Of a DNA stretch of 64,000 bases, positions 13,010 to 24,319 are shown one piece after another. The DNA is from Rhabdornis inornatus (taxonomy: Eukaryota > Chordata > Aves > Passeriformes > Rhabdornithidae). The first letter of the stretch is position 1. Each line of letters opens with the position of its first letter. Where the stretch lies: contig VWZS01009593.1 of the NCBI GenBank assembly GCA_013397075.1, forward strand, positions 274,318 to 338,317. Direction: 5' to 3'. A model generated the notes under the pieces. That model did not search any database. It was not told the origin of the DNA and worked only from the letters and a program-made list of their open reading frames with translations. Both the position numbers and the translations under genes were made by a program.

Positions 13010-13949
13010 CTGATGAGTGTTAGTGCTAGTGGTGCTCCTCAGGGTCAGTTATTGAGACCAGCACTGTTTAACATGATATGGACAGCAGGAATGAAGGCAT
13101 CTGTAGCAAGTTTGCCAAGACCACCAAGCTGTGTGGTGCAGCTGTGTGGTGCAGCTGTGTGGTGCAGCTGACATGCTGGGGAGAAGTCATTCAGTGACAG
13201 ACACTTAACAGTCCTGAGAGCTGGGCCTGTGCAAACCTCATGGAGTTCAACAAGGCCAAGTGCAAGGTCTTGTACCTGGGCCAAGGTAACCAGCAGGCTG
13301 GGCAGAGAATGGATTAAGAGCAGGTCTGAGGAAGACTTGGGGCAGTTTATTGACAGAAAGCTCAATATAATCCAGAAAACCAGCTCTATCCTGGGCTGCA
13401 CCAAAAGGAATGTGATCAGGAAGGTGAATGTGGTCAAGGAAGGTGATTCTGCCCCTCTATTCTGGTAAGATCCACTGGAGTACACAGCACAGGAATGAAC
13501 CTGTCGATACAAGCCCAGAGGAGGGCCATTAAGGTGATGAGAGAGCTGGAGCACCTCTCCTATGAAGACAGGATGAAAAAGTTGGGGTTGTTTTTCCTAG
13601 AGAAGGGAGACCTTATAGCAGCCTTCCAGTATCTACAAGGGCTACATGGAAGTTGAAGAGGGACTTTTACAAGGGCATGTACTGAAAGGACAAAGAGAAG
13701 TAGCCTTAGATTGCAAGAGGAGAGCTTTAGATCAGACATTAGGAAGAAATTCTTTACTGTGAGTCACTGGAACAGGTTGCCCAGAGAAGTTGTGGATGCC
13801 AAGATGCCGAGTCCGTGGAATGGTTCAAGAACAGTTTGAATAGTGCCCTGAGTAAGCTGATCTAGTGGGTGGCATCCCTGCTTATATTGGAAAAAAGAAC
13901 TAAATTATTTTAAGGTCTCTTCCAAGCCAAACCATTCTATGATACTATA
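13010..13949 (+). mobile_element. CR1 LINE, 3' part of ORF2 plus 3' UTR
   Basis: The remnant starts in the reverse-transcriptase domain near the SGxPQG motif (SGAPQG at about 13026-13043), followed by LFNM. The catalytic FADD box is replaced by Phe-Ala-Lys-Thr at 13111-13122, so the enzyme is dead. Further ORF2 landmarks are FNKAKCKVLYLG, EDLGQFIDRKLN, RAIKVMRELEHLSYEDRM-like and EQVAQRSCGC-like segments in shifted frames. It ends with the CR1 tail CATTCTATGATACTAT. Many frameshifts and stops show age. It has an internal 13 bp tandem triplication at 13127-13170. Strand is opposite to CSMD3. Confidence 0.85.
13127..13170 (+). repeat. 13 bp tandem repeat, about 3.4 copies
   Basis: The unit AGCTGTGTGGTGC is repeated three times plus a partial AGCTG. 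It lies inside the CR1 remnant just after the reverse-transcriptase FADD position (CGA region) and expands that part of the pseudogene. It is probably replication slippage after insertion. Confidence 0.9.
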
Positions 13950-15752
13950 AAAAACTTATATTTAAAGCAGTTATGTCAAAGCACTTGAAGATGCAATAAT
14001 GTTTATTTGAATTGTGCATACATTGCGTGATAGCTGAGTTGAAAGGATTCAGGCAAATGACAACAAACATGAATAGCCTGATGGCCATAAACCTATTACC
14101 TATTATTTTCATTTACTTATGAAAAATAATACAATTGATGAAGTGAAAAAAGTGAAGTTAAATAACACTTAGAAATCTATTATCTTTCTCAGAAACTTCA
14201 TTGATTTCAAAGAAGTGATAAATATTATAAGTCAAGAGAGCAACTATAGCTTCTTGTTTACTGTTTCTGACTTAAGACAAAGAGCATGATTTCCTGGCAA
14301 GGTAGCCTAACAGTCTCAAACACTTCTGCTGTAACACTATGAGTACAGCATGAATTTTCCCCACAAAGTAGATGGAAATAATTACAGATTTAATATTCCA
14401 AGTGATATGAGAGCAAATAAAATACACCTGGGCCTCGGCAAATCAACAAACTCTTAGAACAAAACAGCAATTATGCAGCAATTACTCTCATTGTCAAAAC
14501 TCAATGTTCAACCTGAAGCTGATAAAAATTGCTGTTTACTTTCCAATCTCACATGAGACCTAGAGCCTGCACTGCTTTTACAGTATGCTCCTTTACACTA
14601 TCATATTTAGGGAAAGTTTTAACTAGCATTGTAGGAAAATTTTATCATGAAAAACTTAATTATTGCCCTGCCATAAATGGTCAGGCGTAGTATTTCTGTC
14701 ACTACATCATCTGTTATGCTATAGCTCCACTCTTCCAAGTATTATATTCAAAAGAGCCCATAGTTACAATGATTCAAAGATCACCTCATTAGTACTGGAC
14801 AGTTTCCTGAAAATAAGAGTTGTTCCTGCAGAAATGTCACTATGCTACTCTTAAGGTAATGCAGAGACTGAAAATCTCACAAGACATTTGAAAGAGAGCT
14901 TACAAAACAAATACTCAGAGAAAATATCTTGAAAGACATTCACTACAACTTGGTGTTCTATGGTGTCATAGGCTTCTTGTTAAATTACACACAGGAATTT
15001 CTTCCTCCACTAGAAAACATTAGGAAGTCAAGAAATATTCTTAAGTTAGAAATTATTTTTAAAATGTACCAATTCATTGATAAAGATGAACAATATTTAT
15101 TTCCAACCTTAAAACTGAAGTTACAATGGAGTTAAGCTGCTGAAGGTTAGCATAGTGACCTTAGGTAAAGTAGTAAAAGAATGCTAACACTAAGCTAAAA
15201 TTAAAGGTGCGCATGTCATGATAAAATATTTATGCAGATGCCCAACCACAAAGTAAAATAAACATAGTCATACTTTATCCTAAAGTAATACAAAGGTTGT
15301 CAAGCAAGTCTTAGGCTGGGCTTCTGTAATATTCACTAAGTGCTACAAAACTGCAGAGCATTTTAAAACTCTTTTTTCCAGAATTAAAAAAAGAAAAAAC
15401 ATGTTACATGATTTCACCTGCAGTGATTAATAATCAGTAGCAGTATGGTTTGTCTTTTATTATGTAAGATAAGCATCAAAAAATTATTTGCTTCCCCTAT
15501 GAGCTCACAGTTTTCAGAACAATGAAACTTTTTTCCTGTATATTTCTCTTCTAGGAAGGAATTAAATCCTCTCTTAGCTATCACTTTGGTGCATATACTC
15601 CAAAGAGAATTGTCTAAGAATGTAACTTGAGGACAAGCTGTTTTCTAGTGCAGCAGAATAAACGAATCCCAGTTTTGACATGGAAAAATGTCATGAGGAA
15701 ACAGTGCAGACAGACTGTCTACACCAACAGTAAGCAGTGTAAAGTGCATTGG

Positions 15753-15899
15753 GTATGGCTGGAATGGAGTCACCTTTCCCCACAGCAGTCTCATGGGGCT
15801 GTGCTTTGTATTGTTAGCTAGAACATGTTGATGACACACCAGTGTTTTAGCTACTGCTAAGAGGTCCTGATACATCATCAAGGCTGTCTCTCCAACCAA
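15753..15899 (+). mobile_element. Avian ERVL-type LTR fragment (family B)
   Basis: A short LTR fragment with the blocks GGCTGGAATGGAGT, CACAGCAGTCTCATGG, GTTAGCTAGAACA, GATGACACACCAGTGTTTTA and CAAGGCTGTCTCTCCAACC. These match the first part of a common avian LTR also seen at about 29803-30359. It stops where CR1 coding similarity begins at about 15903, so one element is broken against the other. Family name is uncertain. Confidence 0.65.
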
Positions 15900-16140
15900 A
15901 CTGAAGTTGGGGACTTCAACTTGCCAGATGTTAACTATGAATGCTACACAGCTGATAGAAACAGGTCCAGAAGATTCCTAGAACATCTGGTTGATAACTT
16001 CTTGATACAGGTACTAAAGCAGATGACTAGGAAAGGGGTTCTCTTTGATTTGTTGCTTGTTAATAAAGAGGCGGTCTGTAAAGATTTAAAGAATACAATG
16101 AATTGTCTCAAATACTGTCAAAGAAGGATGTTTCCATAAG

Positions 16141-16781
16141 ATAACCTGCCATACAGGAGCTTAAGCACAGATGGCAAACAGGAAAGTGTTAATACCAGAC
16201 CTAACAGAGGTGAATGTTTTTGAATTAGCACAAGGGACAAAATTGTACTGTGCAGACTGTGGGAAAAGCACAGAAGGCAACAACAGGAACATGCCAGGCC
16301 TGGTGGGGTAGATCTGGGTAACCTGTCTGGACAAAAATTCCCACCACGGCAAACTGTGAGAAAGGTAGCAAGCCCTTATACACATGCCAGCCCAAGCTGT
16401 GGGAACAGTATTTACACTCTGTGGATACCTGGGACACAGACTGTGCAAAAGAGTCTCTCCCTCTTTTCCCCCCTCCCCACTGAGAAGACCAGAAAGGCTG
16501 ATGAGATGCTGCAGGAACCCAGGTGGTGGTATCTTTTGTTAACACACTCTCTACCTCTCTTCTCCCCTTCCCCTCTCTCTCCTCCTCCCCTCCCTCCTCC
16601 CTGCCCCCACTCTGTCCTCCATGCACCTTCCTTTCCCCCTCCTCTCCCTTCCTTTCTTCTCTTCCTATCTATCTTGCTACCTCACATTTACTGTTAAATA
16701 AAATCTGTACTGACACTGGCATACAGTCTTGTCCACACCTTAATTCGGGCAGAGGCATCTCTTAATAATCTTATCTTAACA
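16141..16781 (+). mobile_element. Avian ERVK-like LTR inserted in CR1 (family C)
   Basis: This LTR shares ordered blocks with the copy ending at 20228: GCACAGAAGGCA, a CCAGGCCTG block, AAAAATTCCCACC, GGATACCTGGGAC, CCACTGAGAAG, and the 3' segment CGGGCAGAGGCATCTCT ending TTAACA. It has an AATAAA at 16697-16702 and a pyrimidine-rich tract at 16548-16672. The TATA position of the sister copy reads GTGCAAAAG here. CR1 ORF2 continues on both sides, so the LTR inserted into the CR1. The left end is approximate and no target duplication was confirmed. Confidence 0.7.
16548..16672 (+). repeat. C/T-rich pyrimidine tract within LTR
   Basis: About 125 bp of almost uninterrupted C and T on the plus strand, broken by a few G and A. 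It lies upstream of the LTR polyadenylation signal. It explains the proline- and serine-rich open frames here, which are not genes. Confidence 0.85.
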
Positions 16782-17527
16782 TTATTTTGGAGTCAGCAGT
16801 GAGGTCATAACAGGCTCATGGATGAAGTTGTGATTGATGACCATATTGGCTATAGGAACAATAAACCAGTTGGGTTTATAATATCTAGTGACAGGAGGAA
16901 AGCTGTCAGGAAAACGTCACCTCTGGACATAAGAAGAGCAGACGCTTTTGAAGCTGCTGAGATTCATCAGTGCTGGTCACTTTTTAAATGCCACCTCCTT
17001 AGTGCACAGGAGCAGGCAATTCCAAAATGTCAAGCAGGCAAGGCAGAAGGCTGACTTGGTTGAACAAGGATCTTCCGGGGTTAAAGTGAAAAAAAATATA
17101 GTGTATTGCCAGTGAAAGCAAGGTCGGGTGACATGGGAAGAATACAGAAATACACAAATACTCCCCACTGCAGGGAGAAAATTCATGTTGACAGAGATCA
17201 ATTGGAGTTGAATGTGGCCAGAACTATGTGAGACAGTTAAAAGAGCTTGTTAGAATGCATCAATAGCAAAAGCAGTGCAAAATATCATCATCCTGTTGCA
17301 ATATGAGGACAATCACCTGAAAAACAGGTACATAGACAAGGCAGGGATGGTCAAGGTTTTCTTTGCTTCAGCCTTAAATACTGATTAGGGACTATGGGTT
17401 TCCCATTGCTCTGAGCTGGAGGGACCTGTTTGCAAGTATGATAAACTCCCAGGAAACTCCAAACTTTTGTGGGATCTGCTGCTCCATCTGGATCCCTGTA
17501 AGTCTCTGGGGCCTGGTAGGATTCATC

Positions 17528-17713
17528 TGAGTTTGCATTTAACACTTGCATTCATGAAATTAAATAAATGTGTAGGAATATGTTTATTTCACCTACACTT
17601 GCTGAACCTGCTTTTCAGTAATCTGACTTTGACTTTTTCTTTAATACCTGTCAGTCTTCAAAAAGGCAAAAGTTTCCAGCTGTAAAGCACAGAGCCCCAG
17701 ATTTGATTCATTT
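17528..17713 (+). repeat. Arm 1 of a long near-identical inverted duplication
   Basis: This 186 bp segment is the reverse complement of 21560-21765. I count about four mismatches over the aligned bases (roughly 98% identity) plus one 20-base indel. It starts TGAGTTTGCATTT and ends near TTGATTCATTT. Arm 1 abuts the truncated CR1 at 17527 and lacks the 20 bases present in arm 2. I do not recognise the sequence as a known repeat family. Since it breaks a CR1, arm 1 is probably the derived copy. Confidence 0.9.
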
Positions 17714-19079
17714 AAACAATTGCTTAAATACTAGTTTTATGGATGAACACAGTTTTATTTATGTCAGTTACCCTTGTTAAAAATGTTAGACTACGCTTTT
17801 AAACCAGCTTGAGATGAAAATTTTTGAGATATTGTCTACAGAGAGGAGAAACTAACTAGTAAAATGTCCTTCTAGACACCTGGAGACAAGAGCACACTGT
17901 TGCAGTTAAAAATGTGATGAGAAGAATCTAAGTTGGAGGCTGCGATGTGACATAAATGTTAACACCACTAAATGGATGACAACAGTTAATGTATAAGCGA
18001 TCCTGGTACCTGAGCAATAAAAAAATACCAGGAAAGTACATGAAAGATAAAAAGCATCACCTAATATTGCAGTTTGGCTAGCAGCAATAGAGCCTGAGTT
18101 GTGCATCATACAATAAGAAGTTATACAGTAGTTTTCCCACTACTTTGATTTATTCTTATCCTATTTTCTCCACATATAACACTAGGATAATAATGATCTT
18201 CTTTATCTTGAAGTGGAGAAGAAAGTATTACAATTTTTGCAACTATAATTATTATAGTCTTTGTTATAATTAGAAAATAAGATCATATATATATTGAAAC
18301 TATAGAGAATAATTGTTTACTTATTTCAGGCTTTAAAAGAGTGTGCAGTAAATAAGGCAAAGACCAACACTTGAATGATGAGCTTAAAAATATTAAACAG
18401 CTGCCACATACTCAAGATACCGTTCATCCAATGCAATGAAGGAGGCAGGGAGCCTAAGGGAGATACTGTGTGACTGTGTAATTAAAGACTATGCTAATGA
18501 ATTTGTGCACAGAGGCTGAATTATGCTTTCATGAGTAACTTACGTACTGACACTTGTTAATTTTTTAAAAATTGACTTTGCAAAAAGACTATCCTCTGTA
18601 AAATCCATCCCACAGTTTTTAAAATTAAATCCACTCCATAGGTAGGTTAAGCTAAAGACAGAAACATCATATATTGTTTATATAAACTGTTCACCTGTAC
18701 TATATTGTGTTTCACTAGTAGTTTTTGAAAATGAACTACTGTAGCACAGACTGAATCAGAGGTCTAATGATAAACAGGTTGTGGAGAAAACTTAATTCCA
18801 GCACAGTGGAAAAGGATAACAGTGACCTATGCTGGTGCATCTCTCAAACATCATCCATTCAGGTGCCAAAATAACAAAAGTCTAAAGAGAGTAAATAGGT
18901 TTCAGATTCATGCTTGCTCTTTCTTCAGAAACAACTCTGATTTATAAAATAGTACTGGGTGTATGAGTTTTCTCTTTACTAAAATGAAGAGGTCACTTTA
19001 AATACCTCAAAGCTGTAATTATGGACTCAGAATTTAAAATATTAATTACATTTGCATTTAAATTTCTAAACAGAAATAG

Positions 19080-19137
19080 TTTTTTGTGGGTTTTTTTTGG
19101 TTTTTTGGGGTTTTTTTGGTTTTTTTTGGTTTTTTTA
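19080..19137 (+). repeat. G/T-only low-complexity tract
   Basis: Runs of T separated by GG, GGG and GGGG for about 58 bp. On the other strand it reads as A/C-rich (CCAAAAAA-like), a common avian simple-repeat type. Confidence 0.9.
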
Positions 19138-19806
19138 AATCACAAAAGAGATACTCAATTCTATATCAGAAAGAAATCTAAAATGTCTAAATTTTAAGAG
19201 AAGGAGCACACAGCTAATCTCATTTAGGTTTAAAAGCAGATTTTTATTTTTTTTTTCTGGTGACAGTTATCTAATGAAGAAATGGTCTTGCTATCAAAAC
19301 ATTGTTATTCAATTAGGTTTGTGCATGTTTACATTAGGTATTAGTCAGTCGCTAGATAATACATTAGGTGTTACCTAGTTAAAGCCTGCAAAGGAACAAC
19401 ATTCAGATAAAATCAATTTTTGGGGTTTCCATATGCTTTTTTTATGGTCAAGACTATTCAAATATTTTTATCAAAACTAAGCATTAAAGATAATAAAGAT
19501 CAGAAAAACATGAGAAGTTATCAGATAAAGTGTGCTTAGATTTTGTAGTCATGTTTTTGTTATGTGGCAGGATATTACCAATTAAGATATTGCTCTTTTT
19601 GATTGTCCTAAGGACTTAAAAAGCACAGCTGCCTCCTTCAGAACACTGTGAAGGCCACAGAAGGAACTTGTCATAAAATAAGCCACCACAGCAAGAACTT
19701 GTGATGAGCACAGAAGGCAGAAATTTGCAAGAGGGAGATGCTGATTCCAGGCCTGACAGAGTTACAACCTGATTAGCACATCGTGGTTAATATATCCAGG
19801 AAAAAA

Positions 19807-19831
19807 TTCCCACCGTAGCAAACGGTGGGAA
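19807..19831 (+). repeat. Perfect 10-bp stem hairpin in LTR
   Basis: TTCCCACCGT and ACGGTGGGAA flank a 5-base loop AGCAA. The paralogous LTR at about 16327 has the same position but a degraded stem (TTCCCACCA...GTGAGAA). Confidence 0.85.
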
Positions 19832-19856
19832 ACAAAGTAACTGCTCATGTGGAGAA

Positions 19857-19984
19857 GCACAGAACATCCTGAGTTGAAAGAGGCCACGAGGATCATTAAC
19901 TCTAACTCTTAAGCGAATGGCAGGTACAGTGGTTGAACCCACAACCTTGGCATTATCAGTACCTAATAGTGAGCTAATCTCAGG
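19857..19984 (-). mobile_element. tRNA-Ile-derived SINE with CR1-like tail (TguSINE1-like)
   Basis: Read on the minus strand, the head begins GAGATTAGCTCA, resembling the A box region of tRNA-Ile (plus positions 19962-19977). Then come AATGCCAAGGTTGTGGGTTCAACC, the T-arm/B box (plus 19931-19940, GGGTTCAACC). The tail, TTAATGATCCTCGTGGCC followed by CAACTCAGGATGTTCTGTG, resembles a CR1 3' end, as expected for a SINE moved by CR1 machinery. It is not a working tRNA gene: the D-arm is disrupted, the anticodon arm is degenerate and the acceptor stem is missing. Insertion inside an LTR makes it younger than that LTR. Such SINEs are known from songbirds. Confidence 0.75.
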
Positions 19985-21559
19985 GTACATGTATTACCAT
20001 AAATTATGGGATCAGTACCTGCACCCCATGGATACCTGGGACTTGGACTGTATAAAGGTGGCACCCCCAGAACAATTCTGGAAACACCACCACTGAGAAG
20101 CGCAGGGTGAAGAAAGAATGCTGCTGGATCCATGGGTGTAACTATTTTCTGTATTTTTGACTTCGGCATTTGGTCTCATTTGCACCTTAATTTGGGCAGA
20201 GGCATCTCTCACTAATTGGATCATAACAATAGTTTATGGGGAGAAAGTAGATACCAAAACTACTGCCAGAATATTTATTGTAACTTTAATTTGTGCTCTC
20301 AGGATTTTTTAAATGAATGTGATATTTATTGATGTGCATAATGTGGTATATACTGTCACTTCAGTCATGTATAAAAAGTTTGCTACAATAGGACAGAATC
20401 TCCCTCATGGACCACCACTTGAACACAGACTGACTGAAAATAAAGTAATTGTTGTTTTTAAATGACAGGCAGAATCCAGTTATTAATTTTATTTCAGAGA
20501 ATCCCAGTTTTGCCATAAAGGTTGGCAGGCAAGACTGTTACCATGACTAAGACCTGTCAAAGAGCCACCACAGTTTTTAACTTTTCCATGTTTCCATAGA
20601 AGTTAAGTTGATTAATTAGATCACTTTTTAAATGGACATGTGAGGTACTCTGGAAATTATGCAGCCTGCAAATCTTCTTCACTTGGTAGAACTGCAAAAT
20701 CATGGATGATGCATTTTTCAAAACAGAAACTGAACAAAAATGGTGTGCCTAAGTTTTAAGCCTCCACAGAACAGAAAATCAGTTGGACTTACAGTAAGGA
20801 TCAGGGAAAAACACCAATATGTGACATAATTATCTCTACATCATTCCTGCAATTTCAAGGTCAGATCATTATGGAGATGGCAACAGTCATGGAGTCATGA
20901 CAAGGAACTTAAAAGCAGACAATGACCTCAGAGACAAAGTAGGGAAAAGCATACAAAACTATGAATTCCAACAAATAGCATGTGCAAACAAAACTACTTC
21001 CCCCATGACCACCATGGAAGATACTTAAATTCAGACAGACTGCCTTGCATCCCTTGGAATTCCTTTAAGTGCCTTTACTGTTTCTATTGATTTGAAATGC
21101 ATGCACACAACCAGAACAGCAGATTTAAAGCAGCCAGAAAATATCAAGTGCCGAGTATTGTATTTAAGTTACATTTCATAACATTCTATTAAAATTAGTT
21201 TTATTAGTGACAGCTCCCTGTAATTTCTAGATGTAGAAGTTAAATGAGGATTCCTAAGTCTCATTGAATTATACTCACCGATTCAAGAGGCAGAATGTAA
21301 ACTGGGCTTGCTATGGGTTTAGAGACTAAGAATAAACTATGTATATGTCCACTATCATCTAATGGAAGCCTGAAAATGAACTAAAGAAGTAGAAAATGAA
21401 AGAGTAAGAGAAGGAAAGACAAAATATTATCATAAGTTGGTCCCCAATGTCACTTACAAATTCTGCAAGACATCATTCCCTTTGTGAAGACAAGTGTTTT
21501 AATGAAGCTGGCAAAAGAAATAAGGAATATCCTTTGTTGCAGGGAACCTCTATAGAGAG

Positions 21560-21765
21560 AAAGGAATCAAATCTGGGGTTCTGTGCTTTACAGCTGGAAA
21601 CTTTTGCCTTTTTGAAGACTGACAGGTATTAAAGAAAAAGTCAAAGTCAGATACATTCTAGCAGATGCCAATTACTGAAAAGCAGGTTCAGCAAGTCTAG
21701 GTGAAATAAACATATTCCTACACATTTATTTAATTTCATAAATGCAAGTGTTAAATGCAAACTCA
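21560..21765 (-). repeat. Arm 2 of a long near-identical inverted duplication
   Basis: This 206 bp segment matches arm 1 (17528-17713) in inverted orientation, 3.8 kb away. It contains 20 extra bases, around 21653-21672, relative to arm 1. Flanking sequences on both sides differ from those of arm 1, so the duplication ends sharply. No terminal inverted repeat, poly-A tail or target duplication was evident. Confidence 0.9.
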
Positions 21766-23769
21766 TGATGGCAGTATTGAACAGGCCAAACTTTCACTTG
21801 AAAGGTCTGACAGTGACAATGGAATCTCCAACAAGATTTGGATCCCCTTAGCAAGAAAAATAAATGTTCACTTCATCGATAATCAGCTCACTTCTACTAC
21901 TGAAAGTAGTGGTGTAAGTGGTGCTTAAAAGTAGGAAAGTAGTAAAAATGAAATAACACCAGAAATCATGAAAAATTACAAGTTTAAAGAGTGACATTTA
22001 TTCTTGGATGCTTTCAGAAGAGATCTAACGGGATGTTACCCACACTTAATTATTTCACTAAAATACCCAGTAAATTTCAGTTCTGCAACACAGCTGGGCA
22101 TGGAACACTTCTCTGCACAAAATGCTTTGTGATCTGCCTTTTACTGATAATTCACCTCGTCTCTTACATTTTCCATTCCATATCCACATTATGATTCCGA
22201 GACGCTGTGCTTTACTCTGTGTGGGGTGCCACCCCTTCTTCTCAATAGGCAGTTCTTTGAAACTGCTCAAGATCTAAATTTGATTGGTCACACCAACTCC
22301 ATAACTTTAAGAGTAGTTAACTTTATTTTACACTGACCCTCACTTTCCACAAACTGTTTTAATGAAATTACAGGAATTTGAAATTAGGTTCTAAGTGAAA
22401 TGTTCATTATTTCTCTATAACTTAAAATCTGCCACTAAATATTTCCTTTCACAGAAAAATTCTGAAGACAAGTTGCCATAAGAAGCTGAAAAGGAGCTAA
22501 GAAAAACCCAACAAAACAGCTACCTCATTTTATTCTTTAGTCAATGGCTGAAGCTCTTATCTCATATGGAAACTGTATGTATATGTGCATTTCACTGAAC
22601 AAAAGAAACTTAGATGCAAAGTAAATGTATACTTGAAATACACTAAGCAATCTGCTCATTAAAAGAGGTTTCTGTGGCAACAAAACCTATCGTTATTGAA
22701 TCACATTCATTTCTTAAGTACTTCAAGCATATTACTGGTAGTTCAGTAATGGTGGAAGAGGGACAGGAGTAAAGTGAAATTGGAGCTGCATTGGGCCCAG
22801 ATCATAGCCCTATGTTGCTAAGATTCATCTTCACTATCAGCTTGAGTCACAACACAGTACCAAAATCTCCACAATCTTCTTTACTTCCCCCCAGTAAATC
22901 AGTCTAGGGTTCAACCATACCCTAGAATTATGACAATTTTATAAAAGGACCATTTAAATCTGGCAAGAATGTTACTTGAAATGCTCCAGAAAAATAAAAT
23001 AACAGAACTACTATGTCAGCAAACAACAAGAAATCTTCCCTCTCTAGAATAAATGTGGCTTTTCAGAAATATCATGACTAATAGAAAAAGTGGGAAAATG
23101 AAAGTTTTTGCAAACAGATGCACATCATAGATGGCAATAAGTACATCCTTTAGCATAGAAATAGTAGCTTTAAATGCATTAATTTTGACTGCATTAAAGA
23201 TTGAAAGTTAGAGGTAGGAGTGTTGACTTTATGACCAGAGAGTCCACAGGTGTAAAGCCAACCAGAATTCAACTGAAACAAAAGAATCTTAGGTAACATT
23301 AAGTTTTGTCTCTCCAAATGTCTTAGGAATAGCCCAATTTGGGCAAAACCTAAATGTTTAGGTTTCTTTTTCTTTTTAAATTACTACCTAAGTCTGTGCT
23401 TCCCTTCCCCACCCCGTCCCCACTTGCTGAATGAAAAGTATAGCTATACCACTATATTTTAAAATAAAGGTGAGGTGTTAGGTTTTTTCAGTAGTGTTGG
23501 TCTCACTGGAAAGAGGAAGCTTACAGTCACTGAGGAAGACTGGAATGGTGATCTTTTTTGATCAGATTAGTTCTAGCTTGCTAACCACAGAGACAAAAGG
23601 AATAAACTAGTTTTGTGCTGGTTATCCATGCATTACCTGCACAAAGCCTCAAACTAACAGAATATAATACTTTATCACTTTCAAGTCTTATTAGACTGAT
23701 ATTTAAATGGAAGTATTTACTCCAGAATTTAGCTAACAGACAGTTCTGCTTTAGCAAACATACCTATGA

Positions 23770-24319
23770 AAAAAGAGGGCATCTGCAGGAAGAACTGTAC
23801 TCAACATTGGTGAGGCCTCACTCCAAGTACTGCATTCAGTTCTGGGCCACTCACTTTAAAAAGGACAATGAGGCACTAGACTGTGTCCAGAAAAAGGCAA
23901 CTGGGCTTGTGTGGGGTCTAGGAAATATGTCTTAGCAGGAATGGCTGAGGGAGATGTTTTTGTTTAATCTCAAGGAGAGGATGCTCAGTGGGGACCTCAT
24001 TGCTCTCTACAAGTACCTGAAAGGACAGTGTAGCGAGGTGGGAGCCAGTTTATTCTGCTGAAAAAAAGAGGAAATTGTCTTAAGCTGAGATAGGGGAGAT
24101 TCATATTAGCTATTAGAATAAAAAAAATTCTCTGTTAGGGTTGCCAGGTATTGGAACAGGTTGCCCAGGGAGGTGCTGGAGTCACCATAGCCAAGAGGTG
24201 TCTGGATCTGGTGCTGAGTCATCTGGTTTGGGACTTTAGTGTTTGCAATGGTAGTGCTGAGTGAACAGTTGGATTGGATGATCTTGAATAACTCTTCCAA
24301 CTCTGATGATTCTATTCTA
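23770..24319 (+). mobile_element. CR1 LINE 3' fragment
   Basis: The end of CR1 ORF2 and the 3' UTR on the plus strand. ORF landmarks are ELYSTLVRPHSKYCIQFWA, CVQKKATG, and later EQVAQGGAGV-like (GGAACAGGTTGCCCAGGGAG). The 3' end has GGATTGGATGATCTTGAA and GATGATTCTATTCTA. There is no reverse-transcriptase catalytic region here. Confidence 0.85.

Larger units (their letters stand above)
15903..17527 (+). mobile_element. CR1 LINE ORF2 fragment interrupted by an LTR
   Basis: The left part (15903-16140) encodes the end of the endonuclease domain: the VGDFNLPDVNYE-like start is visible as GDFNLPDVNYECY, followed by RRFLEHLVDNFL and LLLVNKEAV. The element is interrupted by the LTR at about 16141-16781. 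The right part (about 16785-17527) resumes the ORF in order, with SSDRRKAVRKTSPLDIRRADA, LLSAQEQAIPKCQ and later LLHLDPCKSLGPG, the CR1 HKSMGPDG block. It stops abruptly at 17527 at the start of the inverted duplication arm. Several stops and frameshifts are present. Endonuclease/linker region only; no intact enzyme. Confidence 0.8.
19565..20228 (+). mobile_element. Avian ERVK-like LTR carrying a SINE (family C)
   Basis: Second copy of the family at 16141-16781. Shared blocks include GAGCACAGAAGGCA, CCAGGCCTGACAG, AAAATTCCCACCG, GGATACCTGGGAC, CCACTGAGAAG and TTTGGGCAGAGGCATCTCTC, ending CATAACA. A candidate TATA box (TATAAA) is at 20051-20056. A perfect 10 bp stem is at 19807-19831. A SINE interrupts it at about 19857-19984. 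No retroviral genes adjoin it. The left boundary is approximate. Confidence 0.7.

Noticed and set aside
16356..16765. Proline/serine-rich frames
   Set aside because: They cover the pyrimidine tract of an LTR; no conserved domain.
19931..19980. tRNA-Ile gene on the minus strand
   Set aside because: Only A-box- and B-box-like parts remain, with a CR1-like tail; it is a SINE, not a functional tRNA.
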